Below, one piece after another: positions 48,839 to 61,629 of a DNA stretch of 64,000 nucleotides. Position 1 is the stretch's first letter. The number at the start of each line of letters is the position of its first letter. The notes under the pieces are model-generated. The model was given only the letters and a program-made list of their open reading frames with translations. It was not told the DNA's origin and searched no databases. Source of the stretch: Phocoena phocoena (taxonomy: Eukaryota; Chordata; Mammalia; Artiodactyla; Phocoenidae). The stretch is taken from NCBI RefSeq assembly GCF_963924675.1, contig NC_089220.1:113228697-113292696 (forward strand). The letters are read 5' to 3'. The position numbers and the translations under genes were made by a program.

Positions 48839-49045
48839 GGGGGCTTCCCTGGTGGCGCAGTGGTTGAGAGTCCGCCTGCTGATGCAGGGGACATGGGTTC
48901 GTGCCCCGGTCCGGGAAGATCCCACATGCCATGGAACAGCTGGGCCCATGAGCCATGGCCGTTGAGCCTGCACGTCCGGAGCCTGTGCTCTGCAATGGGA
49001 AAGGCCACGACAGTGAAAGGCCTGCGTACCTCAAAAAGAAAAAAC
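48839..49045 (+). mobile_element. CHR-type SINE
   Basis: Forward copy starting gggcttccctggtggcgcag and ending gcgtacctc plus an A-rich tail. A short flank repeat, aagataa, at 48831-48837 and 49046-49052 is a possible target-site duplication. It is opposite in orientation to the stacked pair 1.1 kb upstream. Confidence 0.92.
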
Positions 49046-49099
49046 AAGATAAAGAATTTAAAAATTCAAGTATAATGATGAAAGAAACGATGGACCATA

Positions 49100-49326
49100 T
49101 GGTTAGTTTACTTTTTTTTTTTAATTAATTGCTTTTTTATTATGGTAAGAACACATTATGAAATCTATCCTCTTAACACATTTTTAAGAGTACTATGCAG
49201 TATTAATAAATATAGGCACAACATTTTATGGCAGATCTCTAAAGTGTAACAGAAACTTTATACCTATTAAAAACAACTCCCCATTTCTCCGTGCCTCCCC
49301 CAGCCCCTGACAACCACCACTGTATT
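49100..49326 (-). mobile_element. Old L1 3' end interrupted by L1 copy 2
   Basis: ttattatggtaagaacacat, atgaaatctatcctcttaac and ccatttctccgtgcctcccc are reversed L1MA/MB 3' sequence. It stops where the younger L1 begins. I do not find its continuation on the far side. Confidence 0.7.
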
Positions 49327-49701
49327 CTTTTTTTTTTAACGTCTTTATTAGAGTATAATTACTTTACAATGGTGTGTTAGTTTCTGCTTTATAACAAAGT
49401 GAATCAGTTATACATATACGTATGTCCCCATATCTCTTCCCTCTTGCGTCCCCCTCCCTCCCACCCTCCCTATCCCACCCCTTAGGTGGTCACAAAGCAT
49501 CGAGCTGACCTACCTGTGCTATGTGGCTGCTTCCCACTAGCTATCTATTTTACGTTTGGTAGTGTACATGTGTACATGCAACTCTTTCACTTTGTCCCAG
49601 CTTACCATTCCCCGTCCCCGTATCCTCAAGTCCATTCTCTAGTAGGTCTGTATCTTTATTCTTGTCTTGCCCCTAGGTTCTTCATGACCATTTTTTTTTT
49701 T

Positions 49702-52700
49702 TTAGATTCCATATATATGTGTTAGCATACAGTATTTGTTTTTCTCTTTCTGACTTACTTCACTCTGTATGACAGACTCTACGTCCATCCACCTCACTAC
49801 AGATAACTCAATTTCGTTTCTTTTTATGGCTAACATTCCATTATATATATGTGCCACATCTTCTTTATCCACTCGTCTGTTGATGGACACTTAGGTTTCT
49901 TCCATGTTCTGGCTATTGTAAATAGAGCTGCAATGAACATTTTGGTACATGACTCTTTTTGAATTATGGTTTTCTCAGGGTAGATGTCCAGTAGTGGGAT
50001 TGCTGGGTCGTATGGTAGTTTTATTTTTAGTTCTTTAAGGAACCTCCATACTATTCTCCATAGTGGCTGCATCAATTTACATTCCTACCAACAGAGCGTG
50101 AGGGTTCCCTTTTCTCCAAACCCTCTCCAGCATTTATTGTTTCTAGATTTTTTGATGATGGCCATTCTGACTGGTGTGAGATGATACCTCATTGTAGATT
50201 TGATTTGCATTTCTCTAATGATTAATGATGTTGAGCATTCTTTCATGTGTTTGTTGGCAATCTGTATATCTTCTTTGGAGAAATGTCTATTTAGGTCTTC
50301 TGCCCATTTTTGGATTGGGTTGTTTGTTTTTTTGTTATTGAGCTGCATGAGCTGCTTGTAAAGTTTGGAGATTAATCCTTTGTCAGTTGCTTCATTTGCA
50401 AATATTTTCTCCCATTCTGATGGTTCTCTTTTCGTCTTGTTTATGGTTTCCTTTGCTGTGCAAAAACTTTTAAGTTTCATTAATTCCCACTTGTTTGTTT
50501 TTGTTTTTATTTCCATTTCTCTAGGAGGTGGGTCAAAAAGGATCTTACTGTGATTTATGTCATACAGTGTTCTGCCTATGTTTGCCTCTAAGAGTTTGAT
50601 AGTTTCTGGCCTTAGATTTAGGTCTTTAATCTATTTTGACTTTATTTTTGTGTATGCTGCTAGGGCGTGTTCTAATTTCATTCTTTTACATGTAGCTGTC
50701 CAGTTTTCCCAGCACCACTTATTGAAGAGGCTGTCTTTTCTCCACTATATATTCTTGTATCCTTTATCAAAGATAAGATGACCATATGTGCGTGGGTTTA
50801 TCTCTGGGCTTTCTATCCTGTTCCATTGATCTATCTTTCTGTTTTTGTGCCAGTACCATACTGTCTTGATTACTGTAGCTTTGTAGTATAGTCTGAAGCT
50901 AGGGAGCCTGATTCCTCCAGCTCTGTTTTTCTTTCTCAAGATTGCTTTGGCTATTCGGGGTCTTTTGTGTTTCCATACAAATTGTGAAATTTTTTGTTCT
51001 AGTTTTGTGAAAAATGCCAGTGGTAGTTTGATAGGGATTGTATTGAGTATGTAGATTGCTTTGGGTAGTAGAGTCATTTTCACAATGTTGGTTCTTCCAA
51101 TCCAAGAACATGGTATATCTCTCCATCTATTTGTATCATCTTTAATTTCTTTCATCAGTGTCTTATAATTTTCTGCATACAGATCTTTTGTCTCCTTAGG
51201 TAGGTTTATTCCTAGGTATTTTATTCTTTTTGCAATGGTAAATGGGAGTGTTTTCTTAATTTCACTTTCAGATTTTTCATCATTAGTGTATAGGAATGGC
51301 AGAGATTTCTGTGCATTAATTTTGTATCTTGCTACTTTACCAGATTCATTGATTAGCTCTAGTAGTTTTCTGGTAGCATCTTTAGGATTTTCTATGTATA
51401 GTATCATGTCATCTGCAAACAGTGACACCTTTACTTTTTCTTTTCCGATTTGGATTTTTAAAATTTTTTTTTCTTCTCTGATTGCTGTGGCTAAAACTTC
51501 CAAAACTATGTTGAATAATATTGGTGAGAGTGGGCAACCTTGTCTTCTTCCTGATCTTAGTGGAAATGGTTTCAGTTTTTCACCATTGCGGAGGATATTG
51601 GCTGTGGGTTTGTCCTATAAGGCCTTTATTATGTTGAGGAAAGTTCTCTCTGTGCCTACTTTCTGGAGGGTTTTTATCATAAATGGGTGTTGAATTTTGT
51701 CAAAAGCTTTCTCTGCATCTATTGAGATGATCATATGGTTTTTCTCCTTCAGTTTGTTAATATAGTGTATCACATTGATTGATTTGCGTATATTGAAGAA
51801 TCCTTGCATCCTGGGATAAACCCCACTTGATCATGGTGTATGATCCTTTTAATGTGCTGTTGGATTCTGTTTGCTAGTATTTTGTTGAGGATTTTTGCAT
51901 CTATGTTCATCAGTGATATCGGCCTGTAGTTTTCTTGCTTTGTGACGTCTTTGTCTGGTTTTGGTATCAAGGTGATGGTGGCCTCGTAGAATGAGTTTGG
52001 GAGTGTTCGTCCCTCTGCTGTATTTTGGAAGAGTTTGAGAAGCATAGGTGTTAGTTCTCTAAATGTTTGTTAGAATTCGCCTGTGAAGCCATGTGGTCCT
52101 GGGCTTTCATTTGTTAGAAGATTTTTAATCATAGTGTCAATTTCAGTGCTTGTGGTCTGTTCATATTTTCTGTTTATTCCTTGTTCAGTCTCAGAAAGTT
52201 GTGCTTTTCTAAGAATGTGTCCATTTCTTCCAGGTTTTCCGTTTTATTGGCATATAGTTGCTTGTAGTAATTTTTCATGATCCTTTGTATTTCTGCAGTG
52301 TCAGTTGTTACTTCTCCTTTTTCATTTCTAATTCTATTGTTTTAAGTCTTCTCCCTTTTTTTCTTGATGAGTGTGGCTAATGGTTTATCAATTTTGTTTA
52401 TCCGCTCAAAGAACCAGCTTTTAGTTTTATTGATCTTTGCTATCGTTTGCTTCATTTCTTTTTCATTTATTTCTGATCTGATCTTTATGATTTCTTTCCT
52501 TCTGCTAATTTTTGGATTTTGTGTTCTTCTTTCTCTAATTGCTTTAGGTGTAAGGTTAGGTTGTTTATTTGAGATGTTTCCTGTTTCTTAAGGTAGGATT
52601 GTATTGCTATAAACTTCCCTCTTAGAAATGCTTTTGCTGCATCCCGTGGGTTTTGGGTCGTCATATTTTTATTGTCATTTGTTTCTAGGTATTTTTTTAT

Positions 52701-53506
52701 TTCCTCTTTGATTTCTTCAGTGATCTCTTGGTTATTAAATAGTGTTGCTTAGCCTCCATGTGTTTGTATTTTTTACACATTTTTTCCTGTATTTGATATT
52801 TAGTCTCATAGCATTGTGGTCAGAAAAGATACTTGATACAATTTCAATTTTCTTAAATTTACCGAGGCTTGATCTGTGACCCAAGATATGATCTATCCTG
52901 GCGAATGTTCCATGAGCACTTGAGAAGAATGTGTATTCTGTTGTTTTTGGATGGAGTGTCCTATAAATATCAATTAAGTCCATCTTATTTAATGTATCAT
53001 TTAAAGCTTGTGTTTCCTTATTTATTTTCATTTTGGATGATCTGTCCATTGGTGAAAGTGGGGTGTTAAATTCCCCTACTATAATTGTGTTCCTGTCGAT
53101 TTCCCCTTTTATGGCTGTTAGTATTTGCCTTATGTATTGAGGTGCTCCTATGTTGGGTACATAAATATTTACAATTGTTATAGCTTCTTCTGGATTGATC
53201 CCTTGATCATTATGTGGTGTCCTTCTTTGTCTCTTGTAATAGTCTTTATTTTAAAGTCTGTTTTGTCTGATAGGAGAATTGCTACTGCAGCTTTAATTTG
53301 ATTTCCATTTGCATGGAATGGAATATCTTTTTCCATCCCCTCAGTTTCAGTCTGTATGTGTCCGTAGGTCTGAAGTGCATCTCTTGTAAACAGCATATAT
53401 ATGGGTTTTGTTTTTGTGTACATTCAGCCAATCTGTGTCTTTTGATTGGAGCATTTAATCCATTTACATTTAAGGTAATTATCGATATGTATGTTCCTAT
53501 TACCAT
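49702..53506 (-). pseudogene. L1 copy 2 ORF2 (endonuclease/reverse transcriptase), broken
   Basis: The N-terminus is clear (MVIGTYISIITLNVNGLNAP), marking the apurinic-type endonuclease. The longest open piece, 50745-51503 (252 codons), holds the reverse transcriptase motif FADDM near 51408-51419 and is the longest open frame in the window. Other pieces are 53178-53423, 52735-53049, 51770-52045, 51615-51809, 50085-50516, 49830-50075 and 49702-49890 (C-terminus …MLTHIYGI). These pieces lie in several frames, so the protein cannot be made intact. The overall length of 3.8 kb is typical. Confidence 0.9.
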
Positions 53507-53620
53507 TTTCTTAATTGTTTTGGGTTTGTTATTTTAGGTGTTTTCCTTCTCTTGTGTTTCCTGCCTAGAGAAGTTCCTTTAGCACTTGTTGTAAAGCTGG
53601 TTTGGTGATGCTGAATTCTC

Positions 53621-54434
53621 TTAGCTTTTGCTTGTCTGTAAAGGTTTTTTAATTTCTCTGTCAAATCTGAATGAGATCCTTGCTGGGTCGAGTAATCTTC
53701 GTTGTAGGTTTTTCTCCTTCATCACTTTAAATATGTCCTGCCACTCCCTTCTGGCTTGCAGAGTTTCTGCTGAAAGATCAGCTGTTAACCCTATTGGGAT
53801 TCCCTTGTGTGTTATTTGTTGTTTTTCCTTTGCTGCTTTTAATTTTTCTTCTTTGTATTTATTTTTTGATAGTTTGATTAATATGTATCTTGGTGTGTTT
53901 CTCCTTGGATTTATCCTGTATGGGACTCTCTGTGCTTCCTGGACTTGATTAACTATTTCTTTTCCCATATTAGGGAAGTTTTTGACTCTAATCTCTTCAG
54001 TTACTTTCTCAGTCCCTTTCTTTTTCTCCTCTTCTTCTGGGACCCCTATAATTCAAATGTTGGTGTGTTTAATGTTGTCCCAGAGGTCTGTGAGACTGTC
54101 CTCAGTTCTTTTCATTCTTTTTTCTTTATTTTGCTCTGCAGTAGTTATTTCCACTATTTTATATTCCAGGTCACTTTTCCGTTCTTCTGCCTTAGTTATT
54201 CTGCTATTGATCCCTTGTAGAGAATTTTAAATTTCATTTATTGTGTTGTTCATCACTGTTTGTTTGCTCTTTAGTTCTTATAGGTCCTTGTTAAACGTTT
54301 CTTGTATTTTCTCCATTCTATTTCCAGGATTTTGGATCATCTTTACTATTATTATTCCTGAATTCTTTTTCAGGTAGACTGCCTGTTTCCTCTTCATTTG
54401 TTAGGTCTGGTGGGTTTTTATCTTGTTCCTTCAT
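53621..54434 (-). pseudogene. L1 copy 2 ORF1 (RNA-binding chaperone), broken
   Basis: The C-terminal RNA-binding part is open at 53621-53968 and contains RVPYRINPRRNTPRYILIKL and the LSAETLQARREWQDIF segment characteristic of L1 ORF1p. The N-terminal part, with a start placed at 54434, is interrupted. The ORF1-ORF2 gap is about 115 bases. Confidence 0.85.
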
Positions 54435-54951
54435 CTGCTGTGTGTTTTTTTGTCTTCTCATTTTGCTTATCTTACTGTGTTTGGGGTCTCCTTTTTGCAG
54501 GCCCCAGGTTCGTAGTTCCCGTTGTTTTTGGTGTCTGTCCGCAGTGGCTAAGGTTGGCTCAGTTGGTTGTGTAGGCTTCCTGGTGGAGGGGACTAGTGCC
54601 CGTGTTCTGGTGGATGAGGCTGGATCTTGTCTTTCTGATGGGCTGGTCCACGTCTTGTCGTGTGTTTTCGGGTGTCTGTGGTCTTATGATTTTAGGCAGC
54701 CTCTCTGCTGATGGATGGGGTTGTGTTCCCGTCTTGCTAGTTATTTGGCATAGGATGTCCAGCACTGTAGCTTGCTGGTCGTTGAGTGGATCTGGGCCTT
54801 GACGTCGAGATGGAGATCTCTGGTAGATTTTCGCCGTATGACATTACGTGGAGCTGGGAGGTCTCCTGTGGACTGGTGTCCTAAACTTATCTCTCCCACC
54901 TCAGAGGCACAGCCCTCATGCCTGGTTGGAGCGCCAAGAGAGTCTAGGCTA

Positions 54952-55167
54952 GTTTTTTTTTTGTTTTTTTTTTTTTTGGTGCGCGGGCCTCTCATTTTTG
55001 TGGCCTCTCCCGTTGCGGAGCACAGGCTCCAGACACGCAGGCTTATCGGCCATGGCTCATGGGCCCAGCCACTCGGTGGCATGTGCGATCTTCCCGCACT
55101 GGGGCATGAACCCGTGTCCCCTGCATTGGCAGGCAGACTCTCAACCACTGTGCCCCCAGGGAAGCCC
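54952..55167 (-). mobile_element. CHR-type SINE at the truncated end of L1 copy 2
   Basis: Reverse copy, T-run then ggtgcgcgggcctctc, ending cccccagggaagccc. The target-site duplication ctaggcta lies at 54944-54951 and 55168-55175. Confidence 0.93.
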
Positions 55168-55175
55168 CTAGGCTA

Positions 55176-56590
55176 TTTTTAAAGAATTAAAAAGTAGAAC
55201 GTTGTCAAGAGATTGGGAGAAAATTTATTATTTCTGTGACTAGCAGTCTAAATGAAATTAAAGATAAGTACATAAAGCAAGAGAATTAATAGTCAGCTGG
55301 AATAGTGGGAATTTATGGTCAGATTAAGTTTTTGAAGTTGAAGATTGTAGAGGTGGAATATATCTAAGTAATAACAACATAAGAGTAATTTGGCATCCAT
55401 TGTGGCCGTGAGAATGGGTTGTTGGAGAAGAGTAGAAATCAATGAGAGGAGGAGAGGAGAGAAGATCAGCTGCAGTTATTATTGTAGACACTGAAGTTAC
55501 AGATGATAGAACAGGTGTGGAACTAGTGGCCAGAGTATTCAACAGTGACCAGCCTTATCTCCTCCCCATCTCAGCCATGCATCCTATGCCCTTGTCACAG
55601 AGATGTTCACTGTTCACATTTTACTAGTGTTGGCAGCTGCCGTGATTGTAGGAGTGTCTTCGTTTATTAATTCGTTCTTTTACCTGGCAAAACTATTTCT
55701 GATAGTTGGATTCTGACTATTAGGTGGACTGATAGGTGGACTCTAGGGTATTAATGTGACTTTCTTGACACTCTAAACTTTTTAAGCAACTTCTGTTCAA
55801 AAATTTTGTGGCCCTCTAAAATAATTTAAAATTTTAGAGTTCATTTTTATGGTCCCGAAAACAAACAGTTATTTCCAAGAGAAAGAAGAAGTATCTGCTA
55901 GTGAAAAGTATTGTGACTTATAGTTACTGCCAAGAGTTTCAGAATTTTTATCAGGAGTTCCACAAAGAGGCTTTTTAAGCCAAGAGCACAAGGAAGAGTT
56001 TGGAAGAGATGGGAAGAGTGATGTGTGGGTTCAATGCAGAGGATGTGGAGAGCCGTAATGAATCATTAGGAAAGAGGTCCACAGTTTCTGGCAAAAAAAT
56101 TCTACTGATGTAAGTTCAGAGTGCCATAGAGACACAGTTACATTTTCATGGTCTGGCCCTTTTTGATGATCTAAAAACTGTTAAATCAAGGAGACACAGA
56201 TGATATTTATATATGAAGTCAGATAAATAAACCTTTAGAGATAGACAATGAATTATTGGTAGAGACTATAATGCAAAATCAGTTACTTATAACTTCTAGT
56301 AATTGTAGATAATTTTTTTCCAATTTAGTTTGTGGTTATCTGATGCCTGTAAAATCTGTTATATCAGAAAGGTAGAAATATTTCTAAAAGAGCTTATTGT
56401 ACCTTGAACATGCCTACATGAGGGTCTCTTAACCAGAGGATCCAGATTGACTTTTTGAACTTTAAGTTCTTATTTTGCTTGAACACTCCACACTTGTTGA
56501 CGTAGTTAATACTCATTGTTGATAGGCTCTTTGCATTGGCTTTCTTGATAGCACATTCACCTGATTTTCCTTTTACCTATGTGGCTGCTC
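55176..56590. other. Anonymous intronic sequence
   Basis: No confident repeat or exon recognised between the SINE and the next L1 3' end. Confidence 0.5.
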
Positions 56591-56599
56591 TTTTTAAAA

Positions 56600-57053
56600 A
56601 GTTTTTATTTAAAAAAATTTTATTGGAGTATACTTGATTTACAATGTTGTGTTAGTTTTAGGTGTACAGCAAATTAAATCAGTTATACATATACATATAT
56701 CCACTCGTTTTTAGATTCTTTTCCCATATAGGCCATTACAGAGTATTGAGTTTCCTGTGCTATACAGTAGGTCCTGATCAGTTACCTATTTTATATTTAG
56801 TAGTGTGTATATGTCAATCCCAATCTCCCAATTTATCCCTCCCTCCCCTTTCCGCCCTGGCAATGATAAGTTTGTTTTGACTGTGACTATATTTCTGCTT
56901 TGCAAATAAGTTCATTTGTACCATTTTTTTAGATTCCACATATAAGCGATATCATATGATATTTGTCCTTCTCTGTCTGACTTCACTCAGTAAGACAATC
57001 TCTAGGTCCATCCATGTTGCTGCAAATGGTATTATTTCATTGTTTTTTAGGGT
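56600..57053 (-). mobile_element. L1 3' end, artiodactyl type
   Basis: ttttattggagtatacttga, gtgtacagcaaattaaatca, tgctatacagtaggtcctga and tccatccatgttgctgcaaa. Closely related to the copy at 6114-6776. Confidence 0.87.
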
Positions 57054-57399
57054 TGGACTACTCTTTTTTTAAAGTATATCTTGCTGACTCCATTTCTATC
57101 AAATCTCTGAATGTATATCATTCTATTTCTTGATTTATAAGATTTAGATATACTTTTTGCTATAGTAGGTGAAGATTCAGCTCATTCACCTCTCTCCCCC
57201 CAACACTATAAATCTATAATTATTTTATTGATAACTTTTGTAGCGTGTAATGAAACCTCTATTTCTTATTCCCTCTGCTATAGATAGTAGCTCTGAAATC
57301 TGCAGTGGGCAAGATGAATCTATCCTTTTTACCTTTCTTCCCACCTTTTTACATTACAGTTTCTATCAGCTATACTTTTCTAATTTCCCTTGCTATATA

Positions 57400-58950
57400 T
57401 CTTCCTTGGTTGAGTGTATTGTTTAATTTCCACATACTTGTGAATTTTCCAGATTTCCTTCTGTTATTGATTTCTTGTTTCATTTCATAGTGTGAGTTCA
57501 AACTTTCAAAATTTATTGAGACTCATTTTGTGGCTTCTGTCCTGAAGAATGTTCCATGTGCACTTAAGAAGAATGCGTATTCTAATGTTGGGTAGAATCT
57601 TCTATATACGTCTGTTATATCTAGTTGTTTTATAGTCTTCTTCACGTCCTGTATTTCTTTTTGATCTGTCTAGATATTCCATCCATTATTGAAAGTAGGT
57701 ATTGAAGTCTCCAACTATTATTGTAGAACTATTTCTCCCTTCAGTTCTGTCAGTTTTTCCTTCATATATTTTGGGTGTTAAGTGCATATATGTTTATAGT
57801 TTTTATGTGTTCTTGATGAATTGACCCTTTTATCAATATAAAATGTCCTTCTATGTCTCTTGCATGTCTCCTGTGACAATTTGTTATATAACATCTCTTT
57901 TGGTTACCATGTGCTTTGAATATCTTTTTCCTTCCTTTCAATTTCAATCTATTTGTGTCTTTTAATTTTGTAGAAAGCATATAGTTGAATCATTTTCTTA
58001 AAATCCATTCTGCTAATATCTGTCTTTTAATTGGAGAATTTAATCTATCAGGTCCTAATGAGAAAGTCATTTTGCTATTTTTTTCTACTTGTATATCTTC
58101 TTTGTCCATCAATTCCTCCATTACTTTCTTCTTTTGTATTTGATTTTTTAGTGTAACATTTTAATTCCCTTCTCATTCCTTTTACTCTGTATTTTGTAGT
58201 TTTTTGTTTTAGTTGCTACCCTGAGGATTACAATTAACATCTTAATGTATAACATTTTAGTTTGCATTAATACCAACTTAGTTGCAATAATATACAAACA
58301 CTTTGCTCTTATATAGCTCCACTCCCCTCTATGTTGCTGTTATCACAAATTTCATCCTTATACATTGTGTGGACATTAACATAGATTTATAGTTATTATT
58401 TTATGCATTTGTCTATTAAATCTTACAGGAAAAAAGAGGAGTTACCAACCAAAAATACAGTAACACCAGCTTCTATATTTATCTGTGTAATTACCTTTTC
58501 CAGTATTCTTCATTTCTTCATGTGACTTTGAGTTATTGTCTAGGGTCCTTTCATTTCAATCTAAAGGACTTTTAGCATTTCTTAAAGGGCAGGTGTACTA
58601 GCAATGAACTCTCACAGTTTTTGTTTATCTAGAAATGTCTTAATTTCTCCCTGAGTTTTGAAGTACAGTTTTGCTGGATATAGAATTCTTGGTTAACAGG
58701 TTTTTTTTTTTTTCTTTCAACACTTTAGGTGCGTCATCCCACTGCCTTCTGCCTTGCTTGGTTTTTGATTAGAAATTGGCTGTTACTCTTATTGAGAATT
58801 CCTTTTACAAGACTAGTTATTTCTCTCTTGTTGCTTTCAGGAATCTCTCTTTGTCTTTCCACAGTTTGAGGTGATTGTTTAGGGTCCTCTCAGGTCTTTT
58901 CTGAGTGTAAGTGTGGACATAAGTGTTGCCCTCTAGATTCCCTGGAATAC
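57400..58950 (-). mobile_element. Old L1 fossil (endonuclease and ORF1 region)
   Basis: gaatgttccatgtgcactta, taggtattgaagtctccaac and aatgtccttctatgtctctt are the reversed start of ORF2. Further along, gatatagaattcttggttaa and gcgtcatcccactgccttct belong to the ORF1 side. Frames are heavily broken. Confidence 0.8.
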
Positions 58951-59091
58951 ACAGGAGCTTCTCAAAGTCCTTCTTTCCCTAAGTATCTTCTTCCCCAGCC
59001 TTTTGTTTCTCAGTCTTTTTGGTCTGTCTATGTTTGCCCATGTGGCAGCAGCTAAATATGTTTTTGCCTTTAAATAATTTTGAGGGCTTCC

Positions 59092-59145
59092 CTGGTGGTG
59101 CAGTGTTTAAGAATCCGCCTGCCAATGCAGGGGACAGATTGCTTC
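59092..59145 (+). mobile_element. CHR SINE head fragment
   Basis: Only the first 50-odd bases of the tRNA-like head are present (gggcttccctggtggtgcag to ccaatgcaggggacag). The sequence then leaves the consensus with no body and no poly(A) tail. Confidence 0.8.
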
Positions 59146-59449
59146 GTATTTGAGCCATGCCTTTCTTACATAATTTCTTTTTATCTGGGGTTTCTGATGG
59201 CCTGTTTTGTTGTGTTGTTTTTGTTTGTTTAACAAAGAAATTTGTGCTGCCTTTACCACATTCCAATTTCTTTGAATTTCTTTTTTTGTCTTTTGAATGG
59301 AATCCACTCTTGTTGAAGCTTTCTGTGTCCCTGACCTAATTTAGTCTCATTATTTCCTTTTGGACCATTGTTTACAGTTTATTATTTTACATCATATTAC
59401 TAGTAGCCTTTGCTTTTGACTTGGATTATTCATCTTTTTCATATCCTCA

Positions 59450-59600
59450 AGTACTTCTATCCTCTCAACCTCTAGATGGTAGAATTCCTCTGAGTTTGGT
59501 CCTGGGCCCTCTTTTCACTCTCTGCTTCCCCCCTAAGCAATATCATATATTTCTTTGACTTTAAATGTCATTTATATTTTGAAGATACCAATATGTATTA
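59450..59600 (+). mobile_element. L2 LINE fragment (RT region)
   Basis: ctgggccctcttttcactct followed by tatatttctttgactttaaa resembles the L2 consensus around its reverse transcriptase. Weak. Confidence 0.45.
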
Positions 59601-59629
59601 TCTCTTTTTTTTATGGTTTACCCATTTGG

Positions 59630-59880
59630 ATTGTGTTTAAGGGAAAAAATCTTTTACTACATTGAGATGATAAAAATATTCTCCCATTTTGTCTTCCTAA
59701 AGGTTTAAAATTTTGCCTATCATATTTTAGTCTTTATTACACTTGGAATTGATTTTTAAATTTGAGGCTGATGTCAAATTTGTTTTTCCCCTTAGGAATA
59801 ACCAGTTGCCCCAGTGTTATTTATTGAGTATTCTTTCCTTTTCCCACTGAACTGCAATGCCCCTCTGACTGTTTTATTGG
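59630..59880 (-). mobile_element. Old L1 ORF2 fragment
   Basis: gaataaccagttgccccagt and gttatttattgagtattctt are the reversed ORF2 segment that in the young L1s reads tgtccagttttcccagcacc. Confidence 0.65.
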
Positions 59881-61629
59881 CAGTGGGAGGAGTGGGTAGT
59901 AGGGTCCTTTTGCAGATCTTCAATTAATGCCTCTCCCTCACTTCTCATTCCCATCTTCCATCATATCTCTGTTCTTTCCTTTCCAAAGTTCTACTGGGCA
60001 GCTTGGCTGCCATCTTTGTTCTTGTCTCCAGTTCATATTCAAAGCTATGGCTTCCTTTGTCCTTCTTCCTCACTCAAAATTCTTCACCTTCCAGCTTCCA
60101 GAAATTTGTTGAAACTTCTTGCTGAAGATTGTCTCCCCCTTTCCTTTTTACTTGTTATTGTGTGTGTATAACATTTCAATTACTTTAATGGGGCCTTAGA
60201 GGGAGAGGTTTCAAACACATGTGCTCATTCTGTCTACTTTTTTATCTGAAAGCACAGAGTGAAACATTTTAAATATTAGAAGCTACATTCTCTGTAAGTC
60301 TTTAAAAATATAATTAAATTTCATCTCTTGGGAATGGTATAAGCCTGGCTCTCTCTGAAGGTAGAAAGCTAGTCAGAGGGCCGCAAAGTCTCTTCCTTAG
60401 GGTTCCAATTTGTTTTTTAATACTTCATAAGATTTTCCATTTTCAACAATCCCATTTATAGTCTTTAGTATTTCATAATGCCAAAAAAGTGGCTAATTCT
60501 TGTGTTACAATGTCTGTGACCTTTGGCTTGTGGGTGTGTAACTAAACGCCTGGAAATAAGTATCCATGAAAAGATTACAGGCACATAAAGAGAAGAAATT
60601 CTGTAAAACTTTGGTATATCCCATTAATGATTTCACTGTTCACTGTACTTGGGACATATCTGTAGTAAAGTGACATACTACAGGTTTCTTTCCCTTGCCA
60701 GAAATGGGAAAGTACTTGGTGTAATGTTTTCTTTGCTTACATTGGATGCATGCAGTGAAGCTGGTTTATTTTTGGTCATTTCCTGTCTATGAACACTGTG
60801 GTATTTTAGCCAACACTACTATAATAAAATATAATGCATAAAATGAATTTCCACACCTATGAATGTTGTAATAGAAATTCATAAAATACGTTATTATAGG
60901 AATCAGCACCACTTATTCACTGGGAAAAGAAACTTATGAAATATTTTAAGTCTTAAATATTTTAAGTCTTTCTGAATGCATAAAGACTTTTTTTAAAAAA
61001 GAATGCATAAAGATTTTTTTAAAAACCTGTAGTCCTCTGAAATATTGTCTTTTTTATCCATATAGGCATTTAAGAGTATATTCTCCATTTAGCCTGGCTT
61101 CCAGGGACTCATGACTGTGTTGCATTAAGTTAATCACCCTGCCTTAGTGTCCTCTACTAATCAAGAAGGCATGGAATAGTTTTCTGATTAATTCTTGTAT
61201 AAAGATTGAGTTGGATAAATGAACATTTGGACTTGGAATTAACCAGTAAAGATCTTGAAGAGAATTCCTATTTGATGGCAAACTGCCTACTGTTACATAA
61301 ATAATACTTGAGTAGGGAAATATACATGGAAATGTATTTGGCTTCATGGAGAAACAAATTTTAAAGCATAGATCCTCCGTAGAGGAATACCACATTTCTT
61401 AGAGCATAAATTTAAACTAGACAGGGGTAAAACCTAGACCAGGTGACTCCATCACCTAGTCTAAAACATTTGAATAACACTTGAATCCTCTCTCACCTTC
61501 CTTCTCGGCAATCACTAAGTCCTATTTTATGATCTCTTAAATATCTGGTATATCTGTGTTCTCTTCTTTTATTAATAATTATCACTAAAATGTATTGAAC
61601 TAAACACGGAGTATTGTTTAGAATATGAT
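59881..61629. other. Anonymous intronic sequence
   Basis: No exon seen. A short local duplication of tgcataaagactttttt-like bases occurs near 60978-61022. Confidence 0.5.

Larger units (their letters stand above)
49327..54943 (-). mobile_element. L1 retrotransposon, 5'-truncated (L1 copy 2)
   Basis: This second young L1 runs in the same orientation and clearly belongs to the same family as the copy at 32882-40190. It starts (3' end) with a T-run and the same gtataattactttacaatg 3' UTR. It keeps ORF2 (about 49702-53506) and ORF1 (about 53621-54434), then ends within the 5' UTR near gagcgccaagag. A CHR SINE sits at or next to this broken end (54952-55167), so the exact truncation point is uncertain. 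It has inserted into, or next to, an older L1 3' end at 49100-49326. Confidence 0.92.
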
